From assembly GCF_965638725.1 (NCBI RefSeq), contig NC_134959.1:8560417-8624416 (forward strand): a DNA stretch of 64,000 bases. Direction: 5' to 3'. The notes below the pieces were generated by a model, which saw only the letters and a list, made by a program, of their open reading frames with translations, made no database searches and was not told where the DNA came from. Below are positions 1 through 12,067 of this stretch, piece by piece (positions within the stretch are counted from its first letter, which is position 1; each line of letters opens with the position of its first letter). The position numbers were made by a program, and so were the translations under genes. The DNA comes from Aptenodytes patagonicus. Lineage: Eukaryota; Chordata; Aves; Sphenisciformes; Spheniscidae.

Positions 1-3000
1 AACAAGTTTTTCCAACGTGGCTCATCTCTTCTGCTGCCTTAATACTCCAGGAAGTAACTTATCTATGAATGTCTTATAAACATCATGCTTTAAACTAGCA
101 AATTATTTGCAAGATACTTTACTTTATGCACATAGACATTATCATGAAAGTAAAAAATAATAAAAACATCATATTTTGCACACTGTGCCTCAGTTCCCCA
201 AGTCTGTATTTTCTTTTTCTACTGTGTTTTTTTTCTCCTATTTTTACTATAACTTTTTCAGATTGCTACCATGTGATACATGGAAAAAATATTTTTAATA
301 TACATAGAGATATGCACACAGGTTTTTTTATATATATACACACACACATATGTATGTGGGTGTATGCATATACACAAACGTGGGAAAAATTATTTCCTTT
401 TCTCTTGAGAAAATGAGTAGAGTTTTTATGTTTTCCAACTGGCACTGAGCATAGAAAGCATAGAAAAAGAAAAAAAGTCACTGGCAGACGATCTGGTAGA
501 TCTATGCCAAACATGGGTTTGAACAGGATGAACTCCATGTGCTTCTTACCTTATGACAATATTTATACATAATTTTTTCATAAGCCTTATTTTTGCCCCT
601 GCCATTCCATGTAAAATTCACATTTGTTCATGTCTTTGAACATACTACTGCAATAAAGAAAGTGTTTGAAAAATTCTGAGTAGGGTTACTATTCTGCATT
701 GATACTTGTTCATGTCAGACTGTGCCAATGTTATGGAACACTGAATATATTTACTGTGATGAGTGATCTAGTCACAAAGCTAAATCTCTAGGGAATGATG
801 ATTTTGCCCATCTGTCCAGGACTAGAAACTAGACTGTATGCTTATGCCACAATATTTCATTTTCCATGTGTTATTCTGAGCATGCTAAAGCTGAATATCT
901 ATCACATGCCACAGAGAAAAAAAAATGCATGCTGTTCAGAGAATTTCAAAGTTATAGATAAGGAAAACATGCAATATTGCTGCAATCATGTCACACAACT
1001 CTTGTTATAATTTATTGCCAAAGTTGTTCAGCATACTGTATACTGTAAGTGAAAAGACTCAACAAGGACACTGAATAATAACTTTCAATGTAAATGTAAT
1101 TGTTCTACTGTTCTGAAAACAAAAAAAAGGCAGCAGCTTTTTTATTGCAATTAATATTTACAGATTTGTAATATATTTCAGTTTGAACTCAGCGCAACCT
1201 AAGTTGAAGACTGTTCTGTTTATGAATATTTTGTTTATTTCCAGTTATTTTTTTACCCAGCCTGTTTAACCAATGAGCATCTAACAAGTCAAAAAAATTC
1301 AAGTTTTATTTTAACTGACACAAGTTATGGACCTTCCCCTAGCTGCCTTGGGAAACCATCAGGAAGGCAAAACTGTTCTCCCACAAACTGTCTGAACCCT
1401 AATTCCAAACAAATGATTAAATTATATGAGATATTATGAGCTAGGTTAAAACTTGACAGCATAATTTGCAGAGCACATGAGAACATTCTTGAGATAAGAA
1501 ATAAAAAAAAGATTCACTGCAAGTAGAATAACTATTGTATGCTTTGCACTTAACACATGTAACCTTAGAATCACGCGCACATTATTATTCAAACAGTGGG
1601 GCTTGCAAAATATCTGAGGCCTTAAACATCCTGCAGTGTTTCTAAGGCCTCACTAGGGACATATACCCTTGGTACCAAGGTTATGAATGTACTGCTAATA
1701 GAACAAAACAGGATTATCTTGCTCATTCTCTTCCCATCAGACAAATATACACGCAGGCATACATGTAATCCTTGCAAAATTGTCCAGCTCCTGTATCAGC
1801 TAATTTAACTTTCCCTAAATCTCAAACATTACCTAGCAGCAGGGAAGCCAATAGATTTGTCTGGCATTGTTGTGTTCATCTCTACATTCCTAAAATAAGT
1901 TTTCATATTCCTAAACTAGGAGAAAAATATGAATATTATTCCCCCAAATTCAGGTCCATTAGTATTTTATTGTGAAGATAAATACTGAATCCTCTAACAG
2001 TCCAAGTGTTTCAAATAATTCACTTTTGAAGAAGGTCTTAATAATGTATGTAGGAGCATTTTACCTGTAGTCGCAGTAATATTGATCTCACACCATTAAG
2101 GTTTGCAGCATTTTTAAAACCCATTACCTTCCTGCATATTAGCTCTCACTAGCAGAAAGGACATCACTTTCACTGTTAGCTGTGGCAGACATCAACACAA
2201 AAAGGTAATTCTACCTGCTAGAGTGTCTGCCTGACTGCTTGATAATGTCAATCAATAAGCAAAATCACCTTCTTACAGTTATTATAAAACTGATTTTGTC
2301 TGTTACAAATTCAAATACAAAAGTTGTATTTCTGTATTCAAAATATTAATGAGCCTTAAAATACTTACTCATACATTTACTAACATATACTTCATGAATA
2401 TCAGTAGATACGCTAATCTACTACTTTTTATACCTTATAAAGTGACAGTGGCTGGGTGACACCAGAATGGATTTACAACATTGATGGCCAGTGGGTACAG
2501 CAGGTCATCACAGACACTACTGAATCATAAAAGAAAGACCTGTCAAGTTTCAGATAAAGCTGGCACTTGATGATGATATATTATTTACTAAGTGCTCTTG
2601 TTGAACCATTAGGAAAATCCTTTCTTCTTCCTTCACCATCCATTCAACTCGAGAACACTACGTGCTTATTTTAAAACAACACCTAGCGAAAGAAAGCACA
2701 TTTTCAGAACAACAAACAATAATGGAAGTCAATATGAGGATACTAGCCAGGGACAATCCTGTGTTACAAATCTGAAAGTGTTGGGATTTTCATCAGCAAT
2801 ATCGAAATTGTTCAGAATAACGTATCTTGTGAAATATTATAATTAGGTTAGCCAGGGGACGGGGTGGGTGTAAAATGCAGTGAGAATGCACATACAAAAC
2901 AATTTTAGAGGCATTGCTGCACCTCTGATATCGATGGTTTTCCTCTGAATTCTTAGGATTTCCTAGGAATGCCAGAAGAAAAGCAGATCTACCTTAGTTC

Positions 3001-6000
3001 CCACACAAAATTAGAAGACGGTTAGGTCAGAAATAATTTAGGAATAGTCAGCATTGCTTTCTTATACCACAGAATTTTGTGCCCTGCCTACCCATTCTTC
3101 AAGAACTGTCTTGTTCTACCCTCCAGCTTGCTACTGAAGTCTGAGCTGTGCATGCAGTTACCTAAAGATTTCAAAGCCCCCAAGAAATTCAGCTCCACTG
3201 TCAGTTTGTCTAGGTGTACAGCTGAAACCCAAACAATTCAACTGTGAAACAACATGCTTCTAGGTTCACAAAACATCTCTAGCAGTAACTATGGACCTTG
3301 GAGGATTTTGGACACGCTCAGTTCAAGCCCCTTATCAAAAGTTGGTATTAACAGAAATATTTAATCAAAAAGTTACATAGGATTTGCCCAAATATGGAAG
3401 ATGATTTTGAAAGTGAATTAGTAATTTGTTATTCTTCAAAGGGAAAAAATAATTTTAAATAGACTACAAATTTCTCTCACTATAGTAAAACTAACACACC
3501 TCAAAATGGCAGCAGTAAACTTTTAAACTACTCTGGGATAGGATATACTCTAATCCACTAAAAACTGAAATATCTTGAAAGCAAACAGTTATATAGCATA
3601 CAGTATCCATTAGTGCATTAATACTAAATGAACCCACTACAGTGTTTCCATCGACTAATATAATTGTTGATAATAGGGTGCTGAGAAATCAATAACTTTT
3701 AACGTCAAGAGAAAAAAACAATATCCATAATCTTTCACAATAATTCAAATTTTAAAATAGATCAGTGAATCCATACATTCTGTGTATAGATTTCTAGGCA
3801 TTCCATTCTTAAATTAGACCAGGCAAGCATACAGTTTCACCTACAAACTTGCCAAGTGAAAAAAACCTGTAAAAACCAAAAACATACAAATGAAAAAAAA
3901 ATAGAGAGACACTTCAGCTGGGGCAAATCTGTTTTTCCATTTAAGTCACTGAACCTATGGAAACTTACACCAATATAAGATTTGTTTCTGAACAACTGCA
4001 TGCCTATAATATCTATATGCAGGTAGTTGTTTGATCTCTAAGCACTAAAACACACATTATTTACACCATGTTTTTAACAAATACTCCAATTGAATCTAAA
4101 AAATACAGCTTGAGGAGTAAACTTTAGTTATTAAAAATCACATATTAGTCCTATTTATTCTAAACTTTGAGGCCATGTAAGAAAGAGGGAAAGAGATTTT
4201 AATACGTACTTGTTGACATTGCCTAGGTATTTTGTCATGATAAATAACAATAATAATGATCAGGATTCTTGTATATAGTAAGCTGAAGCAAGACTTTAGA
4301 AAACTTTAGTCCCTTAAAAATACACTTACAAAAATAAACACGTATGCACATCAACCCATTATTAGTAACCTCTTTAAAAGGTGCAAAGTTTAAAATCTGA
4401 TTTCACATGTGTTACAAGTTACATACAGAACTATTTTTCCCATTAGATTTCAGCATGCTGTGAGATTCTACCTGGTGCCATGATGACCCTAGAAGACATT
4501 TTCAGATACTTGCTGAGGACCTGCTATCTTGTTTGGAATGCCAGAATTCACAGTATGAGTGCACTTTTCACCCTAACATCCACTGGGACTTGGCAGCACC
4601 ATGTAACAGTGACAATGTTACCTTAAATAGACAGTTATAGAAAACAACAGAGTTACTGATCACCTATTAATAAAATGCCTGCCTTCTTACTCTGCTCTGC
4701 TGAAGGTTCAGCATATGACCCCTGGGAAAGATCTTCCAGTCTAATGCATCAGCCCATACTGCAGCATGCATCCAAGCGATACAAGTTCTTCAAAGAGATT
4801 AAAAAACACCGTAAGAACTGTTAAAATTCAGTCATAACTGAGTTCCTTATTAAAGGAACAGGAGTAGTATAGATACAAGAAGCTCTTAGTTTTCATCCAT
4901 TATGTTCATAGGAAAAAATACCTGTTATTTCTGGTGCTTACTCTAAACAGAAGGAAAATCCTCAGAGAAAAAGTGTGTTCTTTCACAAGATCACAAGTTA
5001 CAGGAGCTCAGGCCTTACAGAGAACCTGATCCAAAGTCTTCTAACTGTTGATGAATGCTTCTGTAGGCTTCAATGACTTTTCCATCATGTTAGCCCATAA
5101 TTAATATCACTTTCTATGAAAAAGACTTAGGTTACTAGACATGCTTAAGTATAAAAATCAAAGCTCACTTGCACCAAAGGGATTACTTGCTTCCACTCCC
5201 TCAGAGGTCAAAGACATTTTCAGCTTTAATGACAAGGTACTCTGATTATTTAGTTCATTAAATGCATAGGGGATTTTTTTTTTTTTTTAAATAATTAACA
5301 TACCTGAAGTTTGATATGATTTCTAGCATCTAATTTACACGGTAAGATGTTTGTGTTTTGAATTTCTGAATTGTTTCTGTGTGAGAGGTAGACTTTGATA
5401 AGTTTTTAATTAAACTGATAATATCACTTTAAAATCTAAAACACCTAGAGTATGAAGGACACAAGTAATAACAGATTTTATAAGGCTTAGCAGCTTTATA
5501 AAGCTTGCTTGCTTTGTGGAAGAAACTGCTTTTGTGAAAATGTGTATTTGCTATCTGATTGCTTCTGAAGAACATTTAAAGAAGGTTAGACACCTCTGGC
5601 TTTAGGAAGTATTGTGCATTACCGTTCCAACAATACAGTTTTGTTCCGTGTTTCGAAATGGGAGGGCTGTAAACCTTTCCTACCGAATTAAATAGCTCTG
5701 CATTTCATGCTCTCTGCTCCTCTCAGAAAGTGAGCTTTGCTTGTGTGTTAGATTCTATGCTATAAGATGACATTTCTACTTAATTACATTGTAGTTGCTG
5801 TTTAACTACTACAATTACTTTGAAAATATTGCTAACATCCTAAGAGAGGACCACCTTTTAAACAGGTGGGTTCCAATCCAGCTCACAAACACTGAAATTA
5901 GGCAGCACATCATCTGTGGAATGTTTTACATGCAACTAAGGAAGGAAGCAACCAAGCAGTTTTCAAAGACACAAAGAGCCTGTAACTGGGGATAAAGTAT

Positions 6001-9000
6001 CTCCAACAGGAGCTGAACATTCTGAGCTTTTGAACACCCCCGGCAAAATGACCAAATAACTACAAAGGTTAAAAACGGGCAAGACTCTGGCAAGTCTACC
6101 TACATGGAAATTTACTAAATGGAACAGTAGAACTGTTTCCTATATGGGAATGGATATCAACCTAAATTAGTGAAATCCCAGAATCAAGGCTTCAGCTGCG
6201 ACACTAACGATTTTTGAGAATTCCATCAAATTCTCTTCACTGAAGAGAATATAGAAAACCTCAGCTGGCATAGAAAAGCAGATCCATCAACAGGCACACT
6301 GCTGAACATTTTGCCCAAAGTCTCCACATCTTTACCTGATTCACAGAAAAGCTGATTCTTATCAGATACACTGGAAGTTAGGCTACTATTACAACTGACT
6401 AGATGTTTCCGAAGCCAAACGTCAGACAGCAGTAGCAGCAGACACAGGACTTAGTCTCAAATCTGCATGGCTTACCACAGAAAGTCCACTGACATCAACA
6501 TGATTCTATGCAGGGACAAAATGTAAAATTTTTAAGTGAGCCACAGCACAGAAAAGATGAATACCGCAATTCTGTCCTTGCTTGAATGAAATATTCAAGG
6601 AAGTCTTCTCAATGTTCTCTTAAACCATGATTTAAACGCTTGCTGAGCATGAGTTTGACCTCACAGTACTGTATGTCCAACACAATGAGAATCTGACACA
6701 TGGAAGGGCAAGTCCATACTGTTTGTTATGTACCCAGAAAGCAAATCACTATTGGTTTTGTATTTTCCCTTGGATCCCTATTTTTATGGCAGATTTCCAC
6801 TACCCTTGCATTTCAGAGGAAGTATCCTATGACTAAACAACTGAGTGCTTGATTTTATAAGTAAAGAAAGTAATTTATTTTTAAGTCCTGTCATTTCTTA
6901 AGGAGCACTAAATTGATAGATTAAAAAACCTGAAGTTATAATTAAGAGCTGGTTTGAGAGGTACTTCACCAAATACATGTATATTTTCAAAAAAATCTTT
7001 CCACAATATAAACGTATTCATTCGGACCTCAAACAAGAAAACTAGTCCAATACCTTACCAGTAACAAAAACACAAGATGAATTCCAAACATTAAACAATT
7101 TTACAGAAGCAGATTCAACGCATATCCTTTTAGTTTCAGTTATGTTATTTTTCCTCCTGAGAATTTGTATAACATGACTATTAACTGGAAGAGTCTGAAA
7201 AACATCCCTGCACACATTTTTCTTGCTCCACTTCAAAACAAAAATTAAACCTTTTTTGGTTCTTCTGATGAAACAAGTGCAGCCCATATAAGCTCTGGAG
7301 TCAAGTCTCTTCCTATGTATTTGAGTATCAAGGCTACCATACAACAGGGATCTTATTTAACTTCATCCTACATGTGAAAAATTTTCTGTAAAGCCAAGGC
7401 AAACTCAGCAATAGCTCTCCACTTGTATTTAGCTTTGAAACCCGCTATTTCTATTTCAGATTGTGAGAAGGGCTTTAAAACTCATCTAGCTTTTCCAACT
7501 CTAACACCTGGTCCAATAGAAGTTATTACAAGCCTTGGTCTCCTCTACTTCCTTAGACCATCATGCCAATAGTGAAGTTCCATCCTATAGAAGCCTTCAA
7601 AAATTATTTGAAAAATGTTCATTCTCTGAAAGAACTGACTTTAAATTTCACTCATCGGATCATTACCAGCAAGTGGAAGGCAAACTACTTTGTACTCTTC
7701 TTTATCTGCTACAGAGACAGGGAAATTTTCTCACTAATATTGTTGAAATTTGTAACAATTTGGCTACCTTCCCCCCACTCCCAAGTGAAATACTCATCTG
7801 AAATAAGACACCTGAGGTACACATGCCGCATGATCTTTCCATGGTCATAGCAGAGAAATAATAGTTTGCTGTGTATTTTACCATGTTTTTTTTTAAATGT
7901 TTTGTTTCCCTCAACTCTATTGAAAGGGAGTCATAGAGTCATCAGCTCTATTCTCATCTCAGACCAGTGATAACATCTAATATTGGTAATTGCTTAACAC
8001 TGAGGTAATTTACCTCTGTATTTGATGTTATCAGATTTGAAAAACTGAATAACAATGGGATGGGTGGGACTTTTATTTATTGATCATTGAATATATATGT
8101 ATATTTATAGCATATATTCTTTTAAAAAGTGTGAGTGAGCCACAAATAAGATGCCTGCCTTATTTATCATAACTAGCATCTGTACTATGGATGTAAGCAG
8201 GTATATCTTGTTTTGTTTTATTCCCAAAAAAGCATCTTCAGAAATCGGCAATCTTCAGCATTTCTTTCAATGAACAGAAGTTGAGTTCCAAACCTTTATC
8301 TCCAGGCTCTGTCTAACTAGACACTATTGCAATTAATACATTCTCTTACACAGAGTACTAAAACATCTGCACAGAAATGCCCCTGGACTGAATATATTTG
8401 GGCAGCACTTTATAATATTCTGATCATATATGAAAATATATGAAACAAATGTTTCTGACAGTGCTCACCTGGAGAGGTCCCTATTCAATTTAATTTTTTC
8501 ATATAGGAGGATTGTATCTAAATGCTAAGCAACCAAGGCTTAAATTTTCTGATGAACTAATCACCATAACTGATTTTAGACTGCTAAAACATAACAAATG
8601 TTTATAACTCAACAAGTGACAGGCCTGAAACAGAACTCTCAATCTGCCAAAACTTCGGCAAGTTTTAATCTGTTCTCATCTTTTCTTTTTCATAAAATAA
8701 AGTTCTATCATAAGAAAGTCACAGAGATGCTACAGAAAGCAACTCTCCAAACAAACATAGGAAACCAAACTTACTTCAAAAGACTGGCATGGTAATTTAG
8801 CCGTTGGACTCCAATTAACTTCCAACTAAGAGTGGAAGCATAGAAGAAAAATTCTGTATGCTGCTTTCAAAATGTAAAAGTAGGTGTACCATATTCACAA
8901 CAGGGCTGCAAATGTTTTAGATGTCAAGGTTTTCCCCACCCCCAGCCTTTTTTTTCTTTTTTTTTTTTTAATAAATTGTTCCTGGAGCCTAAAAAGTATG

Positions 9001-9120
9001 CTAGGAAACAGTTGAACTGGTATTGAAAAAATGCTACAAATGTATTCAGAACTCAAACTATTTCTGTGCTACAACACTGTGGAAGCTTTAAGTTGCTCTT
9101 GTTTTATTTAACTTTATAAA
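1..9120. other. Non-coding DNA downstream of CDH8, far left
   Basis: AT-rich sequence with no supportable gene on either strand. Open frames are under about 100 codons, often start at non-ATG codons and show no domain. It holds the TA/CA region near 330, a hairpin with palindrome at 1615-1680, T15 at 5274-5288, palindromes at 5492-5505 and 6230-6250, a nested inverted repeat at 7968-8033 and a pyrimidine tract near 8946-8971. Confidence 0.75.
318..375. repeat. Compound TA/CA microsatellite region
   Basis: A (TA)n run passes into (CA)n near 330-348, followed by imperfect alternating TATGTATG and GTGTATGCATATACAC. This is alternating purine-pyrimidine sequence of the kind that tends to vary in length. 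Confidence 0.8.
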
Positions 9121-9400
9121 TGTTCAGAGTGATGGCATTTGTCTTCCCAAGTTACTGTTACGCATGATGGAGCCCTGCTTTCCTGGAGGAAAGCACTTGC
9201 CTGCTGATGGGAAGTAGTGAATTAATTCCTTGTTTTGCTTTGCTTGTGTGCATGCCTTTTGCTTTCCCTACTAAACTGTCTTTATCTCAACCCACGAATT
9301 TTCTCACTTTTACTCTTCTGATTCTCCCCCCCGTCCCACTGGGGGGAGTGAGCGAGCGGCTGGGTGGGGCTTAGTTGCCAGGTGGGGTTAAACCACCACA
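9121..9400 (-). mobile_element. Truncated avian ERV LTR (5' part), reverse orientation
   Basis: Read on the minus strand from 9400, it begins TGTGGTGGTTTAACCCC. It continues with the same 5' landmarks as the LTR at 28737: AACTAAGC, GCTCGCTCACTCCCCCC, GTGGGTTGAGATAAAGACAG. The middle differs from that copy. It carries the CAAAGCAAAAC tract, GCAGGGCTCCATCA and TTGGGAAGACAAATGCC of a sister subfamily. Similarity stops near 9121, so the 3' half is missing, by truncation or deletion. No target duplication can be assigned. Confidence 0.85.
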
Positions 9401-9908
9401 TTTCTGTTTTCAGTAACAAGCCTGATCGAAATCACAGAGGATGACTGAATGGAGATTCTTAAAGGACTGTTGCTATGAGTTACTCAGCCAAACTCTCCCA
9501 GCACTGGAGATGTGGATTATTCTGATAAACACAAAGAAACTGATGTTATAATTTGAAGTTTCAAACAGATAAAAAAAGGCAAGTTGTCCAACTATATTGT
9601 CTGTCAGTGTACTACAGTGCAACATGGCATACAGGGATATGACAACCCTTATATTTAAAACATTTTAAAATAAAAATTGAACCCTATATCCAAGGTGATA
9701 ATTACCATAATATTATCAAACTACTACTTTCTGCTTTGATTTCCTACTATCAACTACTCAATTTACATCTTATACTCTCCCAAGATGCTTGTTATAGCTG
9801 AGGTTGTTTCATACACTGTTTTCAAAAACTAGCAGGTTTTCTTTTTTTCTAGTGCTTGCTTAAAAATTTCCAAGAAAGTAGATTGAGGCAATCTGAAAGC
9901 AAGTCAAG

Positions 9909-9948
9909 GTGGGTTTTTTTGGTTTTTGGTTTTTTGGGTTTTTTTTTT
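9909..9948. repeat. T-rich run with G interruptions
   Basis: Blocks of T separated by GG or GGG, ending in T10. This is low-complexity sequence of a type frequent in bird genomes, probably a mutated poly(T). Confidence 0.85.
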
Positions 9949-12043
9949 AATCTTAGGTAGCATTGACAATCAATTTTTTGCCCTTCAGGAAAAAGGCAGT
10001 TGCCTTAGTAACAGAAAGCAAATAACAAACTAACCAACAAATATGTTTTAATGAACTATTTTTTTTAAAACAAAAGTTTTTTTTATTTGTACTTATGTTA
10101 CTACAGAGTATAAAATCACTAAATGCATGCTGAGTGGTTATGCATATGGCAGAAATAATCTTTCCTGAACTGTGAACCCTAATCTTAAGCCAAGTTTCAT
10201 GAAAGTCTAAGATAGTACTGCTGAAAAGTTTCTCTTGTTTACAAGTGTGGATCTGAATACACCATGAGTTTAAGATTTCTCTCCTCATTTGTAACCTCAA
10301 CGATCAGTCTTAAATTAAGAATCCTATTGCCAGCAATTTATCACTATTTTACAAAGGCATCCAAATTTCAGAAACACTTACATGATATTTGTTATGTATC
10401 ACTTTAAATATTGCTATGCATCCCTACAAAAATGGACATAGTAACATGAAATTCATCCAGACACATCCAAGTATCACAGAAGAACCCATAAAATACATTA
10501 CATTACAACATTTGAATTGTGGTAAAGGTACCACTGTCTTCCACGGCTTCCTACACTGCTAAGATCTTCTTTTAAGGGACTAACATTAACAAAGCTGTGA
10601 AAATTCCGAGGAAAAAGTACACATTTTACAAATTCAGGTGGATTTTTGTTTGTTCTCTATTTCAGCAGGGTTTTCTTTTTCCTATCAATGGAGACAATGG
10701 CATGGTACTTTTAGAAATGCCTGAGGAAAAATCATTAGTTGTTTAACATTACACAAGAAACTGATCTGCCGCATTTTACCCCTACATGAACATGTGTGGA
10801 GAGGTAAATTGTGGAGGGATTCAGAGAAATTAAGATAACGGTTTAGAACTGTGATTCTTATATTAAATAGACAAAAATATTGGTACAAACTAGTAAGCTA
10901 GAAAAAAAACATACCAAAAAACCAGCCAATGAAGGAAGCATGGACCATACAAAAGGTTCCTCCTCGCACCCATAAGAACTCTCTTTCCTTTCCTTCTACA
11001 GTAATGTTGTAAAATATCTAAAACTGAGTGAAGTCTGTTTTTCTGTAACATTTTACATTACCTATAGCTGGAAAAAGAACGATGACTTGGTTAGAAGGAG
11101 GTATGTAGCATATGGGATAGTTAAACACAAACCATTTCAAATACATAAATGTGGGTGATACTTTTGTCCCGCAGATGAGTTACATGAGACTGCTATGCAA
11201 AGGTAAGAATTCTCAAGACATCTTCTGATGTGCATGAACACCAAACAAGGATCAAGGATACACACAAGAGGTGGTCCTCCAGGACTTTTCATGGAAGAAA
11301 AATAATGGTCAGCTGGGTTGGGGTTTTTGTGTTGTTTGTAGGTTTGGGTTTTTTTCAGAAGCCAGGTAACTCCTAAGGATCCCAACATCCCTTCCTTTAC
11401 ACACTCCTGCGCGTAAAACCCTTTCCCAAGTCATTCACTTCTGACAGCCCATCATGCCAATAATCCACACCTACTAATGAGATATCAAGAACAGTGTAGT
11501 AAGAACTATATGTTCTTTTGGCAGGGCATTTCTTTCCCTACCAACACATATTTTTCAATATACAATACAATATAAGGTACAATATACTTGACTGCCAGTA
11601 CTTTTGTCCAGACTATGTATTTATAACTTTCAGAATTACTGTACTATTCATTAGATGCCTGACTGTGCCAAACTACAGTAAAAGCAATCTTAACTAAGCA
11701 GCAGCATTATTAATGTATGACATTTCAACTTGGTTAATTTTTTTTAATCAGCTGGATTTACAGTGCATTCTTACTGTTCAGTAAATTATTACCTGAATAA
11801 TTTATTTACGGGCAAAAAAAATTTGTGTCTGCCTGTCTGTCTAAGAACTGTTTGTAAGGCTGTAGGGGTTTCTTCATTTTTCAGTGTAGAAAACATGTAG
11901 CTAATTAGAGAGAGAACATCACATATTTAGAGGAAGATATTTTAGCCTAGTCTCATACAGAAAGAAGGCTTAAAAACCCCCAAACACCTCACTTCCCTCT
12001 TCCTCCCAATCACTTCTTAATCTACAGGCCAATTTCTTTCATC

Positions 12044-12067
12044 TTTTTTTTTTTTTTTTTTTTTTTT
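12044..12067. repeat. T24 homopolymer
   Basis: Twenty-four uninterrupted T, the longest homopolymer in the window. No retroposed body is recognisable on either side, so I cannot call it the tail of a minus-strand insertion. Confidence 0.95.

Noticed and set aside
6230..6250. Heat-shock element at the perfect palindrome
   Set aside because: The TTC and GAA units are spaced by three bases at the centre, not the two needed for a canonical inverted HSE.
7535..7850. Two overlapping plus frames of about 90 codons
   Set aside because: They overlap in different frames and have no domain. Neither can be separated from chance.
12044..12067. T24 as the tail of a processed pseudogene
   Set aside because: No gene-like body on the expected side and no flanking target duplication could be found.
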